A stretch of 64,000 nt of DNA from Adlercreutzia equolifaciens (GTDB lineage Bacteria; Actinomycetota; Coriobacteriia; Coriobacteriales; Eggerthellaceae), in the NCBI RefSeq assembly GCF_029076695.1, contig NZ_JARFIK010000001.1, positions 682,001 to 746,000 on the forward strand, written 5' to 3'. The position numbers and the translations under genes were made by a program. Shown here one piece after another: positions 49,056 to 59,500 of this stretch (positions within the stretch are counted from its first letter, which is position 1; the number at the start of each line of letters is the position of its first letter). The notes beneath the pieces are model-generated. The model did not search any database, had not been told where the DNA came from, and was given only the letters and a program-made list of their open reading frames with translations.

Positions 49056-50318
49056 ATGAGCTCCTTTTCCAAGCTGCTCACTCGTCGTCGCTTCCTGTGG
49101 CTCTCTGCTCTGACCGGCGGTACGCTTGTGCTGGGCGGTTGCGCCGATGAAAGCGCTTCGACGGAATCGGGCGGCGGTACCACCTTCGACAATGCAGCGG
49201 CTCCCGGCGATGCCGCAGCGGACGATACGGCTGCAGACGGCGCCGCGGCTGAAGATTACACCCAAGTGGTGGCCGATCGGCTGAAGGCCATGACGCTCGA
49301 GCAGAAAGTGGCCCAGCTGTTCATGGTGGCGCCGGAAGCGCTGGTGGAGGACATTTCCCAGGTCACACAAGCGGGGGAGATGACCCACGAGGGCGTGACC
49401 CGCTGGCCCGTGGGCGGCATCGTGTACTTCGCGCAGAATCTGCTCGAGCCCACGCAAACCACCGACATGCTTGCCAACGTGAAGCAGCTCTACGAAGAGG
49501 ACGGCAACGTTGCTCCCTTCTTGGGCGTAGACGAAGAGGGCGGCAGCGTGGTGCGCATTGCCGATAACGAGGCGTTCGGCGTGGAAGACGTCGGGGATGC
49601 CTCGGCATTGGGCAGCGGCGGGGACGCAGCGGCGGCCAAGCAGGCCGCCGAGACCCTGGCGGGCTACTTGAAGCCGCTCGGCTTCAACCTTGATTTTGCT
49701 CCCGTGGCCGATGTGGTGGACCCCTCGCGCAGCGACACCATGGGGCTGCGCTCCTTCTCCAGCGACCCGGCGGTAGCTGCCGATATGGTGCGGGCCGAAG
49801 TGGAAGGATTCGAGAGCGCAGGTCTGCTGTGCTGCGCGAAGCACTTCCCGGGCATCGGGGCTGCCGCCGGCGACAGCCATGACGGGTCGATTACTATCGA
49901 AAAAACCGTTGATGAGCTGGAAGAAGTCGATCTCGTGCCCTTCCAGGCGGCCATTGAGGCCGGCGTGCCGCTTATTATGGTGGGCCATCTGAGCCTGCCG
50001 AATGTCATCGGCGACGACACGCCCGCGCCGCTGTCGGCGAAGGTGGTGCAGGAGCTGCTGCGCGACAAGCTGGGCTACCAAGGCATCGTCATGACCGACT
50101 CGCTGAGCATGGGGGCCATCGCCGATCACTACAACGCGGCCGAGGCCGCCGTGGGCGCCCTGCAAGCCGGCTGCGATATGCCGCTCATGCCCGAGAACTT
50201 CTCCGAAGCCTATCAAGGGGTGCTCGATGCCGTGGCCGCCGAGCAACTTACCGAAGAGCGCATCGACCAGTCGGTGACGCGCATTTTGACGGCGAAGGCG
50301 AAGTACCTGGGGCTCTAA
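49056..50318 (+). CDS. Glycoside hydrolase family 3 lipoprotein (NagZ-like)
   Basis: A 420-residue exported protein: RRRFLWLSAL start with a possible Tat motif, lipobox VLGGC (Cys29), an Ala/Asp-rich linker (40-66), and a GH3 barrel: MTLEQKVAQLFMVAP, GVDEEGGSVVRI, CCAKHFPGIGAAAGDSHDG (about 261-279, catalytic His/Asp pair of NagZ) and the nucleophile Asp in VMTDSLSMGAI (about 345-355). It should cut N-acetylglucosamine from cell-wall fragments outside the membrane. Most NagZ proteins of Gram-negatives are cytoplasmic; lipid-anchored ones are typical of Gram-positives. Confidence 0.85.
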   Translation: MSSFSKLLTRRRFLWLSALTGGTLVLGGCADESASTESGGGTTFDNAAAPGDAAADDTAADGAAAEDYTQVVADRLKAMTLEQKVAQLFMVAPEALVEDISQVTQAGEMTHEGVTRWPVGGIVYFAQNLLEPTQTTDMLANVKQLYEEDGNVAPFLGVDEEGGSVVRIADNEAFGVEDVGDASALGSGGDAAAAKQAAETLAGYLKPLGFNLDFAPVADVVDPSRSDTMGLRSFSSDPAVAADMVRAEVEGFESAGLLCCAKHFPGIGAAAGDSHDGSITIEKTVDELEEVDLVPFQAAIEAGVPLIMVGHLSLPNVIGDDTPAPLSAKVVQELLRDKLGYQGIVMTDSLSMGAIADHYNAAEAAVGALQAGCDMPLMPENFSEAYQGVLDAVAAEQLTEERIDQSVTRILTAKAKYLGL

Positions 50319-50406
50319 GGGCGCCGGCAGTCCAGACAGAGCTTGCGTGCGCTTTCGCAATGTCCGATCCCTGGCGCCCCGCAAGGGCCCAGTCCGCTGG
50401 ACGCTG

Positions 50407-52005
50407 TTACTTCGTCTCCCAGACGCGCACCTTGCAGCACTTCTCGGTTTCCCCGTTGATGGGCGTGTGGTTGACGCTGCTGTAGGTGACGGCGCGCTTT
50501 CCCATGCCCGATGAGGCCAGGAAGTCCTTGTAGGAATCGGCGCCTTCCTCGAGGGGCAGGGCGGCGAACTTCTTCTCGTCGATGTTCACCAGGCACATAT
50601 TGGTGCTGCCCTTGATCATGAGCCAGTTCCCGCACCAGCAGGGGGCCGATATAGGGGTGCGCGCGTAGCGGAACCAGGGCGTGTCGCTGTAAGCTTGGGT
50701 TGCGGCGTTGGCCTGATCGACGGAGATGGAGTGGGCCTGGGTGGCGCTGGCTGCAATGGTGGCCTCGCCATCGGCCTCCGCGGTGTCTTCCGGCTCGGGG
50801 GCCGGAGCGGACACCTGGGCCTCCACCGGCGTCAGGGGCATGTAGGTGCCCAAGTTGGCAATGCCGTCACCGTAGTTGTAAATGGCCTCGAAGGCGAAGT
50901 TGAAGCCTGTGGGGCCGTAGCTGCACTCCATGGGCTTCATGGAGGTGGGCAGCACGCAGGCGTCGGTGACGGTGCCGGAGGCCCCGTCGATCTTCGTCAG
51001 CTGATAGTAGGTGCCGCTGGTGCGGGCGCGGGGCGTGATGACGACGGCGTCTCCGCAGGAGCTGGGGGCGCAGGCCATACGGCCCTGGGACTCGTAGACC
51101 ACCTCGGCCTCGCTGGAGCCGAACTTGGCACGCTTGAGCAGGGAGTTCTCCACGCGAGCCTCGCCGTTCAGCTGCGGAAGCCGCTGCCAGAAGCCGTACT
51201 TGCCGGCCACGGCCAAGGTGGGCATTTCCCAGTTGACATCGCCCTCGTCCAAAAGACGCTTCTTGCCCAGGCCGTCGCCCTTCACTTTAGCGGCGTAGAC
51301 GCGCCACAGGCCGTCCATGATGTCGGCCTCGGTCCAGATGATGCCCGAGGCGTTGCCGCGTACGTCGTAGATCTCGAAGCCCTCGTCCTCGCCCACGGCG
51401 TGCTCGAGCACCGTGGTACAGGTGCCGGAGTCCAGGGAGAGAATGCCCACTTGGGCCAGGGGCTTGGCCGTTTCGGTGGGCAGCAGGCAGACGGCGGTCT
51501 CGTCGTCGCTCGACCACAGCAGGGTGCCGTAGGGCAGCTTGGCCGTGGTCACCACGGTGGCCACGGAGTCGACGTCCTCCACCTGCTCGAGGTTCTGGGA
51601 GTCGTAGACGGCGTCTTCGGGCACGGTGAGCACGTTCAGGTCGTCGGACCCCTTGGCGTGGCTGTTGGCGTAGGCGGTGGCTCCGCCCAGGGCGGCCAGC
51701 GTGGCCAGTCCCGCGGCGCCGTACAGGAAGTGGCGGCGGGTGAGAAGCACCTCGTGACCGCCGGGAAGCGACAGGGCCTTGCCCTCGGACGGGGCGGTAC
51801 GGCGCTTGGGGGAAGCGCCAGCGTGGCGCAAGGTGGCGGCATCGATCGACGACGCCGACGTGCCGACGCGCCGCGATTTCGCGGAGGGACGGGCGGCAGA
51901 GGGGCGAGCGGTAGGTAGCGAGCTATGGGATGAGGCGCCGGCGGATCGACGAGCAGGGCGCTGGGACGACCCGGAACGGGCGCGCGGAGTTCTTTTCTGT
52001 GGCAT
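50407..52005 (-). CDS. Tat-signal protein of unknown function with long basic N-terminus
   Basis: A 532-residue protein. The first 85 residues are rich in Arg, Ser and Ala; then comes a Tat-like motif LTRRHFLYGAAGLATLAALGG (88 onward). The rest (about 120-530) is beta-rich with repeated units such as GLWRVYAAKVKGDGLGKK and YYQLTKIDGASGTVTDACVL, suggesting a beta-propeller, with an Ala/Glu/Pro linker at about 400-430. A Tat signal 85 residues in is unusual; the signal may act as an internal anchor. ATG 52005 has no clear ribosome site, and a start nearer 51760 would give a normal Tat signal. It is convergent with nagZ and divergent from the response regulator. Confidence 0.65.
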   Translation of the reverse strand: MPQKRTPRARSGSSQRPARRSAGASSHSSLPTARPSAARPSAKSRRVGTSASSIDAATLRHAGASPKRRTAPSEGKALSLPGGHEVLLTRRHFLYGAAGLATLAALGGATAYANSHAKGSDDLNVLTVPEDAVYDSQNLEQVEDVDSVATVVTTAKLPYGTLLWSSDDETAVCLLPTETAKPLAQVGILSLDSGTCTTVLEHAVGEDEGFEIYDVRGNASGIIWTEADIMDGLWRVYAAKVKGDGLGKKRLLDEGDVNWEMPTLAVAGKYGFWQRLPQLNGEARVENSLLKRAKFGSSEAEVVYESQGRMACAPSSCGDAVVITPRARTSGTYYQLTKIDGASGTVTDACVLPTSMKPMECSYGPTGFNFAFEAIYNYGDGIANLGTYMPLTPVEAQVSAPAPEPEDTAEADGEATIAASATQAHSISVDQANAATQAYSDTPWFRYARTPISAPCWCGNWLMIKGSTNMCLVNIDEKKFAALPLEEGADSYKDFLASSGMGKRAVTYSSVNHTPINGETEKCCKVRVWETK

Positions 52006-52180
52006 GGGTGTATTGTGTCATTTCGCATACGCCTCGGCGACCGCTGCGGCCTAAACGCTACAATAAACGCAAACACGACCGCCGGGCTGATATATACCGA
52101 CAACGGGAAATAACCGCAGGTCAGTATCAATTTCTGCTTGGGCGCCCCAAGGCAATGCAAACGAACCAGAGGAGCCTTTT

Positions 52181-52891
52181 ATGAGCAATGAGACACGCCG
52201 CATTCTGCTGGTGGAGGACGAGAAGGCCATTCGTGACGCCGTAACGGCCTATCTTGAGCGCGAGAATTACTGGGTCACGGCTGTCGGTGACGGCCAGGAC
52301 GCCCTGGAAGAGTTCCAGAAGCACCATTTCGACTTGGTCATTCTCGACCTTATGCTGCCCCGCGTCCCGGGCGAGCGCGTCTGCCGCGTCATTCGCGACA
52401 CGTCGGATGTGCCCATCATCATGCTCACGGCCAAGGGCGAGGTCGAAGACCGCATCATCGGCCTGGAGCTGGGCGCCGACGACTACCTGGTAAAGCCCTT
52501 CAGCCCCCGCGAGCTGGTGGCCCGCGCCCGCGCCTTGCTGCGCCGCGTGCACGCCGACTCCGAGCCCCAGCGCGAAGTGCTGGAATTCGGCGAGCTTACC
52601 ATCGACGTGTCCGGCCACAAGGTGCTGGTCTCCGGCGAGGAAATCGATCTTACGGCCAGCGAGTTCAAGCTGCTCACCACGCTTTCCCGCTACCCGGGCC
52701 GCGTGTACTCTCGTATGGAGCTGGTGGAAAAGGTGCTCGGCTATGACTTCGAGGGCTACGAGCGCACCATCGACTCGCACGTGAAGAACCTCCGCGCCAA
52801 GATTGGCGACAATCCGCGCAACCCCAAGTGGCTCCACACGGTGCATGGCGTGGGCTATCGTTTCGAGGATCCCACCAAGTCGGGGCAGTAA
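52181..52891 (+). CDS. OmpR/PhoB-family response regulator
   Basis: A 236-residue regulator. Receiver domain (6-120): acidic residues in VEDE (11-14), phosphorylation site Asp56 in VILDLMLP, Thr in MLTAKG and Lys in LVKPFSP. The winged-helix DNA-binding domain (about 135-232) has LTASEFKLLTTLSRYPGRVY and RTIDSHVKNLRAKIG. It pairs with the histidine kinase 95 bases downstream. ATG 52181 follows AGAGGAGCCTTTT. A hairpin with T run lies in the gap between the two genes. Confidence 0.93.
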   Translation: MSNETRRILLVEDEKAIRDAVTAYLERENYWVTAVGDGQDALEEFQKHHFDLVILDLMLPRVPGERVCRVIRDTSDVPIIMLTAKGEVEDRIIGLELGADDYLVKPFSPRELVARARALLRRVHADSEPQREVLEFGELTIDVSGHKVLVSGEEIDLTASEFKLLTTLSRYPGRVYSRMELVEKVLGYDFEGYERTIDSHVKNLRAKIGDNPRNPKWLHTVHGVGYRFEDPTKSGQ

Positions 52892-52917
52892 GCGCAGCCC
52901 CAATCCCTTGTTTCTGC

Positions 52918-52943
52918 GGGGCGGCGTAAGGCCGCCCCTTTTT
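52918..52943 (+). terminator. Terminator-like hairpin between regulator and kinase
   Basis: GGGGCGGC-GTAAG-GCCGCCCC followed by T5. It would stop part of the transcription before the kinase gene, giving more regulator than kinase. Confidence 0.75.
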
Positions 52944-52986
52944 ATGGGAGCACCTTCGGTGCCCCGCGCGTCTTTGAAGGAGCCCC

Positions 52987-54540
52987 ATGACTGACGTCGA
53001 AGCGAAGCCCCGCATCTTGGAAACCGCCGATGAGTCGACGCTCGGCGCGCCGTCGCCGGCATCGTCGACGCGCAAAACGAAGCGCAAGCGCCTTATTCGC
53101 TGGTCCAGCTTCTCCTATACCACCCGCGTTACCCTGGCTTTTGCTCTTATTGCCGCCATGACGGCGTTGGTAGCTATCGGTGTGGTGTCCTTCGTATGGG
53201 AGCAGCACTTCCGCACTTACACGGCCGACAACATGGAAACCCTTTGCCAGACCACGGCCAATCGCATCGCCGCCATCTACGAGGAGACGGGCGACTTATG
53301 GGCCCCGGAAACCACGAAGCCCGCAGCTCAAGCCACGGAGATGACCAGCGGCATCGGCGTGAAAGTCACCGATATGAAGGGGGGCACCCCCTTCGACTCC
53401 TCCATTGTCATCGATGAGGAGCAGGCGGGCACGCTCAAGTCCTTCGAGCCTGCCGAGCGCGATCAGGTGGCCATCGCCGACATCAAGGTCGACGGCAAAG
53501 TGGTGGGCAAGGTGCGCCTGTGGGTGTACGGCTCCGAGGCGCTTATGCGCCAGCCCGATCAGGAATTCCGGGACAACTCCTATCAGGCTATGTTCATTGC
53601 CGCAGGCGTGGCCATTGTGCTGGCCTCCTGCATCGGCTTCCTCTTCGCGCGCAACTTGGTGGCGCCCATCAACCGCATCATGGGCGCGGCCCGCGCCATC
53701 GGCGAGGGCGATCTGTCGGCGCGCACTAACCTAACGGGCGAGGACGAGGTGGCCCGCCTGGGTGAAACCTTCGACGCCATGGCCGAATCGGTAGAGAAGG
53801 ACCGCGATCTGGAGCGGCGGCTTACCACTGACGTGGCCCACGAGCTGCGCACGCCGCTTATGGCCATCCAGGCTACGGTAGAGGCCATGGTCGATGGGGT
53901 CTACGAGGCCGACGAAGAGCGCCTGGTCACGGTGAATTCCGAAATCCAGCGCCTGTCGCGCCTGGTTAACGCCTTGCTCAAGCTTTCGCGTTTGGAAAAC
54001 CGCGCCGAGCCCATGAAGGAAGAAGTGGTGAACGTGGGCGATCTTATCGCCGGCATCATCGCTACCCATGAGATGTTCGTCTCCGACTCGGGCCTTACCC
54101 TGGAGTACGACGCCCAGCCCGACGTCATGGTGGTGGGCGACGCCGACATGATTCGCCAGGCCACAGCCAACCTCATCTCCAACGCCGTGCGCTACACCCC
54201 CGAGGGCGGCCACATCAACGTCAGCGTGCGCAAGGGCGACATTATGGCCTCCATCGCGGTCAAGGACACGGGCATCGGCCTTTCGAAGGAAGAGGCCCGC
54301 ATGGTGTTCTCGCGCTTCTGGCGCGCCGACGCCGGCCGCAATCGCGAGAGCGGCGGCTTGGGCGTGGGTCTGGCCGTGGTGAAGGAAATTGTCGATCGTC
54401 ACGGCGGTTGGGTGCAGGTGGAAGGCGAGAAAGACAAGGGCGCCTGCTTCACCATCCACATCCCTCTGTACGACGAAGATGCCCAGAAGCGCGCAGGCCG
54501 CTCCGGCAAGAAGCGCACCAGCACCAAGAAGAGCCGCTAG
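52987..54540 (+). CDS. Sensor histidine kinase
   Basis: A 517-residue membrane kinase: cytoplasmic basic N-terminus, helix (about 48-70), an extracytoplasmic domain of about 130 residues with no recognised ligand motif, a second helix (about 203-223), HAMP domain (about 225-275), H-box TDVAHELRTPLM with His285, N-box NLISNAVRYTPEGG (about 395), and G-boxes KDTGIGLSKEEAR and GGLGVGLAVVKEIV. The C-terminus is rich in Lys and Ser. ATG 52987 follows GAAGGAGCCCC. The signal is unknown; envelope stress or osmotic control is typical of this family. Confidence 0.9.
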   Translation: MTDVEAKPRILETADESTLGAPSPASSTRKTKRKRLIRWSSFSYTTRVTLAFALIAAMTALVAIGVVSFVWEQHFRTYTADNMETLCQTTANRIAAIYEETGDLWAPETTKPAAQATEMTSGIGVKVTDMKGGTPFDSSIVIDEEQAGTLKSFEPAERDQVAIADIKVDGKVVGKVRLWVYGSEALMRQPDQEFRDNSYQAMFIAAGVAIVLASCIGFLFARNLVAPINRIMGAARAIGEGDLSARTNLTGEDEVARLGETFDAMAESVEKDRDLERRLTTDVAHELRTPLMAIQATVEAMVDGVYEADEERLVTVNSEIQRLSRLVNALLKLSRLENRAEPMKEEVVNVGDLIAGIIATHEMFVSDSGLTLEYDAQPDVMVVGDADMIRQATANLISNAVRYTPEGGHINVSVRKGDIMASIAVKDTGIGLSKEEARMVFSRFWRADAGRNRESGGLGVGLAVVKEIVDRHGGWVQVEGEKDKGACFTIHIPLYDEDAQKRAGRSGKKRTSTKKSR

Positions 54541-54721
54541 GCTTTTGGCGCGGCGGCCGTGAGCCGCTGCCGTCATCACTTTCATCCTTGGCGAGTCCCG
54601 TCTTTTGCTGGCGGGGCTCGTGCTGTTGGCAGGGCTAGCGGGATCGCGTCGCCGCTCGATGGGTTCCCCGTGCTGAATCCTCGCCCGCAGGGCGGTGCCG
54701 CCTTCGGCGTCCGTTCCTTTG

Positions 54722-54773
54722 TGGCATAATGGACGGTACGCAAAAATGGGGCTCGACCATGGTGTTTCGAGCC
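54722..54773 (+). promoter_or_regulatory. Extended -10 promoter and leader hairpin of purC
   Basis: TGGCATAAT (54722-54730) is an extended -10 without an obvious -35. The leader then folds GGCTCGA (54750-54756) with TCGAGCC (54767-54773), a perfect 7-bp hairpin 27 bases before the ATG. Confidence 0.45.
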
Positions 54774-54800
54774 TGAAGCTCACAAGTGGAAAGGGTGTCC

Positions 54801-55682
54801 ATGACGGGAATCGACATCGCCCCCGATGCGCAGGGCAAGGTTCGCGATCTGTACGATCTGGGAGATTCGCTGCTGCTGGTGGCAACCGACCGCATTTCGG
54901 CCTTCGATTACGTGCTGGAAGATGAAATTCCCTGCAAGGGCCAGGTGCTCACGCAGCTGTCGAAGTTCTGGTTCGAGCTTCTGGACGGCGTGGTGGACAA
55001 TCATCTTATTTCCACCGATGTGGCCGATTTGCCCGAGCAGTTCCAGCCCTATGCCGACCAGCTGCGCGGCCGCTTCATGTTGGTGCGCAAGGCCGACATG
55101 TTCCCGGCCGAGTGCATTGTGCGCGGCTATTTGGCCGGCAGCGGCCTGAAGGAGTACCAGCGCGAGGGCACCGTCTGCGGCATCCAGCTTCCCGAGGGCC
55201 TGGTGAATTCCTCGAAGCTGCCCGAGCCCATCTTCACCCCCTCCACCAAGGCGGAAATTGGCGACCACGACGAGAACATCTCCTACGAGCGCCTGGTGGA
55301 GATCATCGGCGAGGAGGATGCCTCGGCGCTGCGGGATCTGGCCCTGAAGGTGTACACCACGGCTCGCGATCACGCGGCCGAGCGCGGCGTCATCATTGCC
55401 GATACGAAGTTCGAGTTCGGCGTCATCGACGGCAAGATCATCCTGGCCGACGAGGTGCTCACGCCGGATTCCTCGCGCTTCTGGCCCGGCGATGCCTACG
55501 AGGAGGGCGCCGACCAGCCTAGCTTCGACAAGCAGTTCGTGCGCGACTGGCTGACGGCCAACTGGGACAAGCAGGGCAACCCCCCGCGCCTGCCCCAGGA
55601 AGTCATCGACGCCACCACCGCCAAGTACATCCAGGCCTATGAGCTGATCACGGGCAAGAAATTCGACCCCAGCACTTTCTAG
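54801..55682 (+). CDS. purC: Phosphoribosylaminoimidazole-succinocarboxamide synthase
   Basis: A 293-residue SAICAR synthetase joining aspartate to CAIR with ATP. GKVRDLYDLG (12-21), ATDRISAFDYVLEDEIPCKG (30-49), IVRGYLAGSGLKEY (about 108-121), IADTKFEFG (about 198) and DEVLTPDSSRFWP (about 216-228) are all characteristic. ATG 54801 follows GGAAAGGG by six bases; a GTG at 54786 lacks one. It is followed after 12 bases by a small membrane protein gene and then purL. Confidence 0.95.
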   Translation: MTGIDIAPDAQGKVRDLYDLGDSLLLVATDRISAFDYVLEDEIPCKGQVLTQLSKFWFELLDGVVDNHLISTDVADLPEQFQPYADQLRGRFMLVRKADMFPAECIVRGYLAGSGLKEYQREGTVCGIQLPEGLVNSSKLPEPIFTPSTKAEIGDHDENISYERLVEIIGEEDASALRDLALKVYTTARDHAAERGVIIADTKFEFGVIDGKIILADEVLTPDSSRFWPGDAYEEGADQPSFDKQFVRDWLTANWDKQGNPPRLPQEVIDATTAKYIQAYELITGKKFDPSTF

Positions 55683-55694
55683 GAGATTCTCTCA

Positions 55695-56438
55695 ATGTCA
55701 CAGCGTAACCCCATGAACGAGCGCTATCAGTCCGAAGACCGCCGCGGTGTCACCCGCAAGAGCGCCGCTTCTGCCAAGCCGAAGTCGAAAGCGGCCTCGT
55801 CGGTCACGGTGAAGTCCGCGAAGAAAACGCCCGAGCAGAAGAAGGCGGCCGAGAAGGCGGCCCGTCGCGAGGCTTCGCAGAAGCAGCGCGAAATCGAGCG
55901 CAAGTACTACAAGCCCGACACGCCGCGCTACAAGCGCATGCGCATCCTGTGGTGGGTGCTGCTTGTTGCGGCCATCGGCTGCACCACCCTGTCCTTCGTG
56001 GGCCAGTCCTGGATGCCTCCCACGGCGGGCGTGGTCATCCTGGTGCTGGCCTATGTGTTCATCATCGCGGCCTTCATTCTGGACTTCGTGGTCATCAAGA
56101 AGGAGCGCGTGGCCTACCAGGAGCGCATGCTGGCCGAGGAAGAGAAGAACGCCAAGGCCGAGAAGCAGGCGCGCCGCGTGCAGCAGGCTAAACAGTCGGT
56201 GAAGCCGAAGGGCTCGGGCAAGAACCAGAACCGCCATGCCGCCCCGAAGAAGGGCGCGTCGTCCCAGGAGGCTCCGGAGACCGACGCCTCCGACGAGCCG
56301 CCGGTCAAGCCGCAGCGTCGCGGGCTCTTCGGCAGCGGTTTCCGCCTGTCCAACCGCGAGAAGATGCAGGCCGAGAAGAAGGCCGCCAAGGAGGCCAAGG
56401 CTGCCGAGAAGGCCGCTCAGGCCGACGAATCCAAGTAG
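55695..56438 (+). CDS. Two-helix membrane protein with basic, Lys/Ala-rich ends
   Basis: A 247-residue protein of unknown function: a basic helical N-terminus (EQKKAAEKAARREASQKQRE), two helices (about 84-102, 110-134), a coiled-coil cytoplasmic segment and a Lys/Ala-rich tail (EKKAAKEAKAAEKAAQADES). It is placed between purC and purL with its own terminator. ATG 55695 follows AGGAGATTCTCTCA. Confidence 0.75.
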   Translation: MSQRNPMNERYQSEDRRGVTRKSAASAKPKSKAASSVTVKSAKKTPEQKKAAEKAARREASQKQREIERKYYKPDTPRYKRMRILWWVLLVAAIGCTTLSFVGQSWMPPTAGVVILVLAYVFIIAAFILDFVVIKKERVAYQERMLAEEEKNAKAEKQARRVQQAKQSVKPKGSGKNQNRHAAPKKGASSQEAPETDASDEPPVKPQRRGLFGSGFRLSNREKMQAEKKAAKEAKAAEKAAQADESK

Positions 56439-56449
56439 GGAAGTGCAAG

Positions 56450-56485
56450 AGCCTGCGAGTAGGGGAATGCTCGCAGGCTTCTTTT
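56450..56485 (+). terminator. Terminator before purL
   Basis: AGCCTGCGAG pairs with CTCGCAGGCT, followed by TCTTTTG, 12 bases after the membrane protein's stop. Confidence 0.8.
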
Positions 56486-56556
56486 GTGAGGCGGCCTGGC
56501 CGCCGTTGGTTCGCAGGGCGCTTCTGCTCGCCCGCTCAAAAGAGAGAGGTACAAGC

Positions 56557-59500
56557 ATGGTATCCCGCGTCTATGTTGAGAAGAAGCCCGGATTCGACGG
56601 CGAGGCGCGCGCCCTGGGCGCCGAGCTGCGCGACATTGTGGGCATCACCGGTCTCACCGGCGTGCGCATGGTGAACCGCTACGACGTGGAAGGCGCCAGC
56701 GACGAGCTGTTCGCCGCCTGCGTGCCCACGGTGTTCTCCGAGCCGCAGTCCGACACGGCCACCTTCGAGCTTCCTGAGGCCAACGGCGCCGCAGTGTTCG
56801 CCGTGGAGTTTTTGCCCGGCCAGTTCGATCAGCGCGCCGATTCGGCCAGCGAGTGCATCCAGCTTATCAGCCAGGGCGAGCGCCCCGATGTGCGCTCGGC
56901 CGTGGTGTACTACCTGGAGGGCGACCTTTCCGCCGACGACGTCGACGCGGTGAAGGCTTACGTCATCAACCCCGTCGAGGCCCGCGAGGCCTCGCTGGAT
57001 ACACGCGACACCCTGGCCATGGAGTTCGAGCGTCCGGCCGACGTGGAGGTCATCGAGGGCTTCACGGCCATGGACGATGCGGCCCTGGAGGCCTTCATTG
57101 CCGAGCGCGGTCTGGCCATGGACTTGGCCGACATCCAATTCTGCCGCGCCTACTTCGCCGATGAGGGGCGCAACCCCACCATCACCGAGATCAAGATGAT
57201 CGATACCTACTGGTCCGATCATTGCCGCCACACCACTTTCGGCACCGTGCTGAACGACGTGGCCATTGCCGATGCCAACGTGCAGGCCGCCTTCGACCAG
57301 TACCTGGCCATGCGCCACGAGCTGGGTCGCGACGAGAAGCCGGTGTGCCTCATGGACATGGGCACCATCGGCGCGAAGTGGCTGAAAAAAGAGGGCATTC
57401 TCACGGGCCTCGACGAGTCCGAGGAGATCAACGCCTGCACCGTGAAGGTAAAGGTAGACGTGGACGGGGAGGAGCAGGACTGGCTCTACCTGTTCAAGAA
57501 CGAGACCCACAACCACCCCACGGAGATCGAGCCCTTCGGCGGCGCGGCCACCTGCGTGGGCGGCGCCATTCGCGACCCCTTGTCCGGCCGCTCCTACGTG
57601 TACCAGGCCATGCGTGTGACGGGCGCGGCCGACCCCACGGTGCCGGTGAGCGAGACCATCCCCGGCAAGCTGCCCCAGCGCAAGCTGGTCACCACGGCGG
57701 CGGCCGGCTATTCCTCCTACGGCAACCAGATCGGCCTGGCCACGGGCCGCGTGGACGAGCTGTACCATCCCGGCTACGCCGCCAAGCGCATGGAGATCGG
57801 CGCTGTGGTGGGCGCTACGCCGGCCGACCACGTGCGTCGCGAGACGCCGGCGCCGGGCGATGTGGTGGTGCTGCTAGGCGGTCGCACCGGTCGCGACGGT
57901 ATCGGCGGCGCTACGGGCTCTTCCAAGGCGCACTCCGTGGAATCGCTGGAAAGCTGCGGCGCCGAGGTGCAGAAGGGCAACGCGCCCGTGGAGCGCAAGA
58001 TCCAGCGCCTGTTCCGTCGCGGCGACGCCTGCCGCATGATCAAACGCTGCAACGACTTCGGTGCCGGCGGTGTGTCCGTGGCCATCGGCGAGCTGGCCGA
58101 TGGTCTGCAAATCAACCTTGATGCCGTGCCGAAGAAGTACGACGGCCTCGATGGCACCGAGCTGGCCATTTCCGAATCCCAGGAGCGCATGGCCGTGGCC
58201 CTGGCGCCGGAAGACGTGGATGCCTTCATCGCGCTGGCTCATGAGGAGAACCTGGAGGCCACGCCGGTGGCCGTGGTCACCGAGGAGCCCCGCGTGCGTA
58301 TGAACTGGCGCGGGAACACCATCGTGGACGTCAGCCGCGACTTCCTGGCCTCCAACGGTGCGCCCAAGCATGCCGCCGTGTCCGTGCCCCAGCAGGGCGC
58401 GTGGGCGCCGAGCTGGGAGGGCGCTACCTTCGCCGATCGTATGGAAACGCTGGTGGGCGACATCAACGTGGCTTCGAACAAGGGCCTCGTGGAGCGCTTC
58501 GACTCCACCATCGGCGCTGCCACGGTGCTCATGCCCTTCGGCGGCGCGCGCCAGCTGACCCCGGCCCAGGCCATGGTGGCGAAGCTGCCCGTGTTCGGCG
58601 AGACCACCACGGTGTCGGGCATGGCCTGGGGCTTCAACCCCTACCTCAGCAGCGCCAACCAGTTCACCGGGGCCTATCTGGCCGTGGTGGAGTCGGTGGC
58701 GAAGCTGGTGGCCACGGGCTTCCACCGTGCGGATATGTATCTCACCTTCCAGGAGTACTTCGAGAAGCTGCGTCAAGACCCGGAGCGTTGGGCCAAGCCC
58801 ATGGCGGCGGTGCTCGGCGCGCTTATGGCCCAGGTGGATCTGGGTGTGGGCGCCATCGGCGGCAAGGACTCCATGTCCGGCTCCTTCGAGGAGCTGGATG
58901 TGCCGCCCACGTTGGTCAGCTTCGCCACGGCCGTGGGCAAGATGGACCGCATCACCTCGCCGGAGCTGAAGGAGGCGGGCAATCGCGTTATTGCCATCGT
59001 CCCCGCGCTGCAGGCCGACGGCATCACCCCCGAGCCCCAGGCGCTGTGTGCCGCCATGGATCTGGTCGAGTCGCTGATTGGTGCGGGCTCTGTGTGCGCG
59101 GCGGCCACGCCGGGCTACGGCTGCGCGGCCGAGGCGCTGTTCAAGATGGGCGTCGGCAACGGCCTGGGCATCGACTTCGATGAAACCTACGATGTCGACG
59201 GCCTGTTCACTCCCGCCTACGGCAGCTTCCTTCTGGAGGTGCCGGCGGAAAGCGCGCTGCCCCAGGCACCCGCGGGGGTGACGGTGGCCTCGGTGGGCAC
59301 CGTCACGGCGGAGTATGTGTGGACGACCGCCGATGACCAAGTGGATCTGCGCAGCCTGCAGGAGGTGTGGGAGCATGCCATGGAGGGCGTCTTCCCCTAT
59401 CGCACTAGCGCCGAAGAGCGCGCAGCGGCCGAGCAGGTACCCGCGCTCGATTACCTGGGTGCCCCGGCGCCGGCCTATCATGGTCCGGCCCTGCTGGGCG

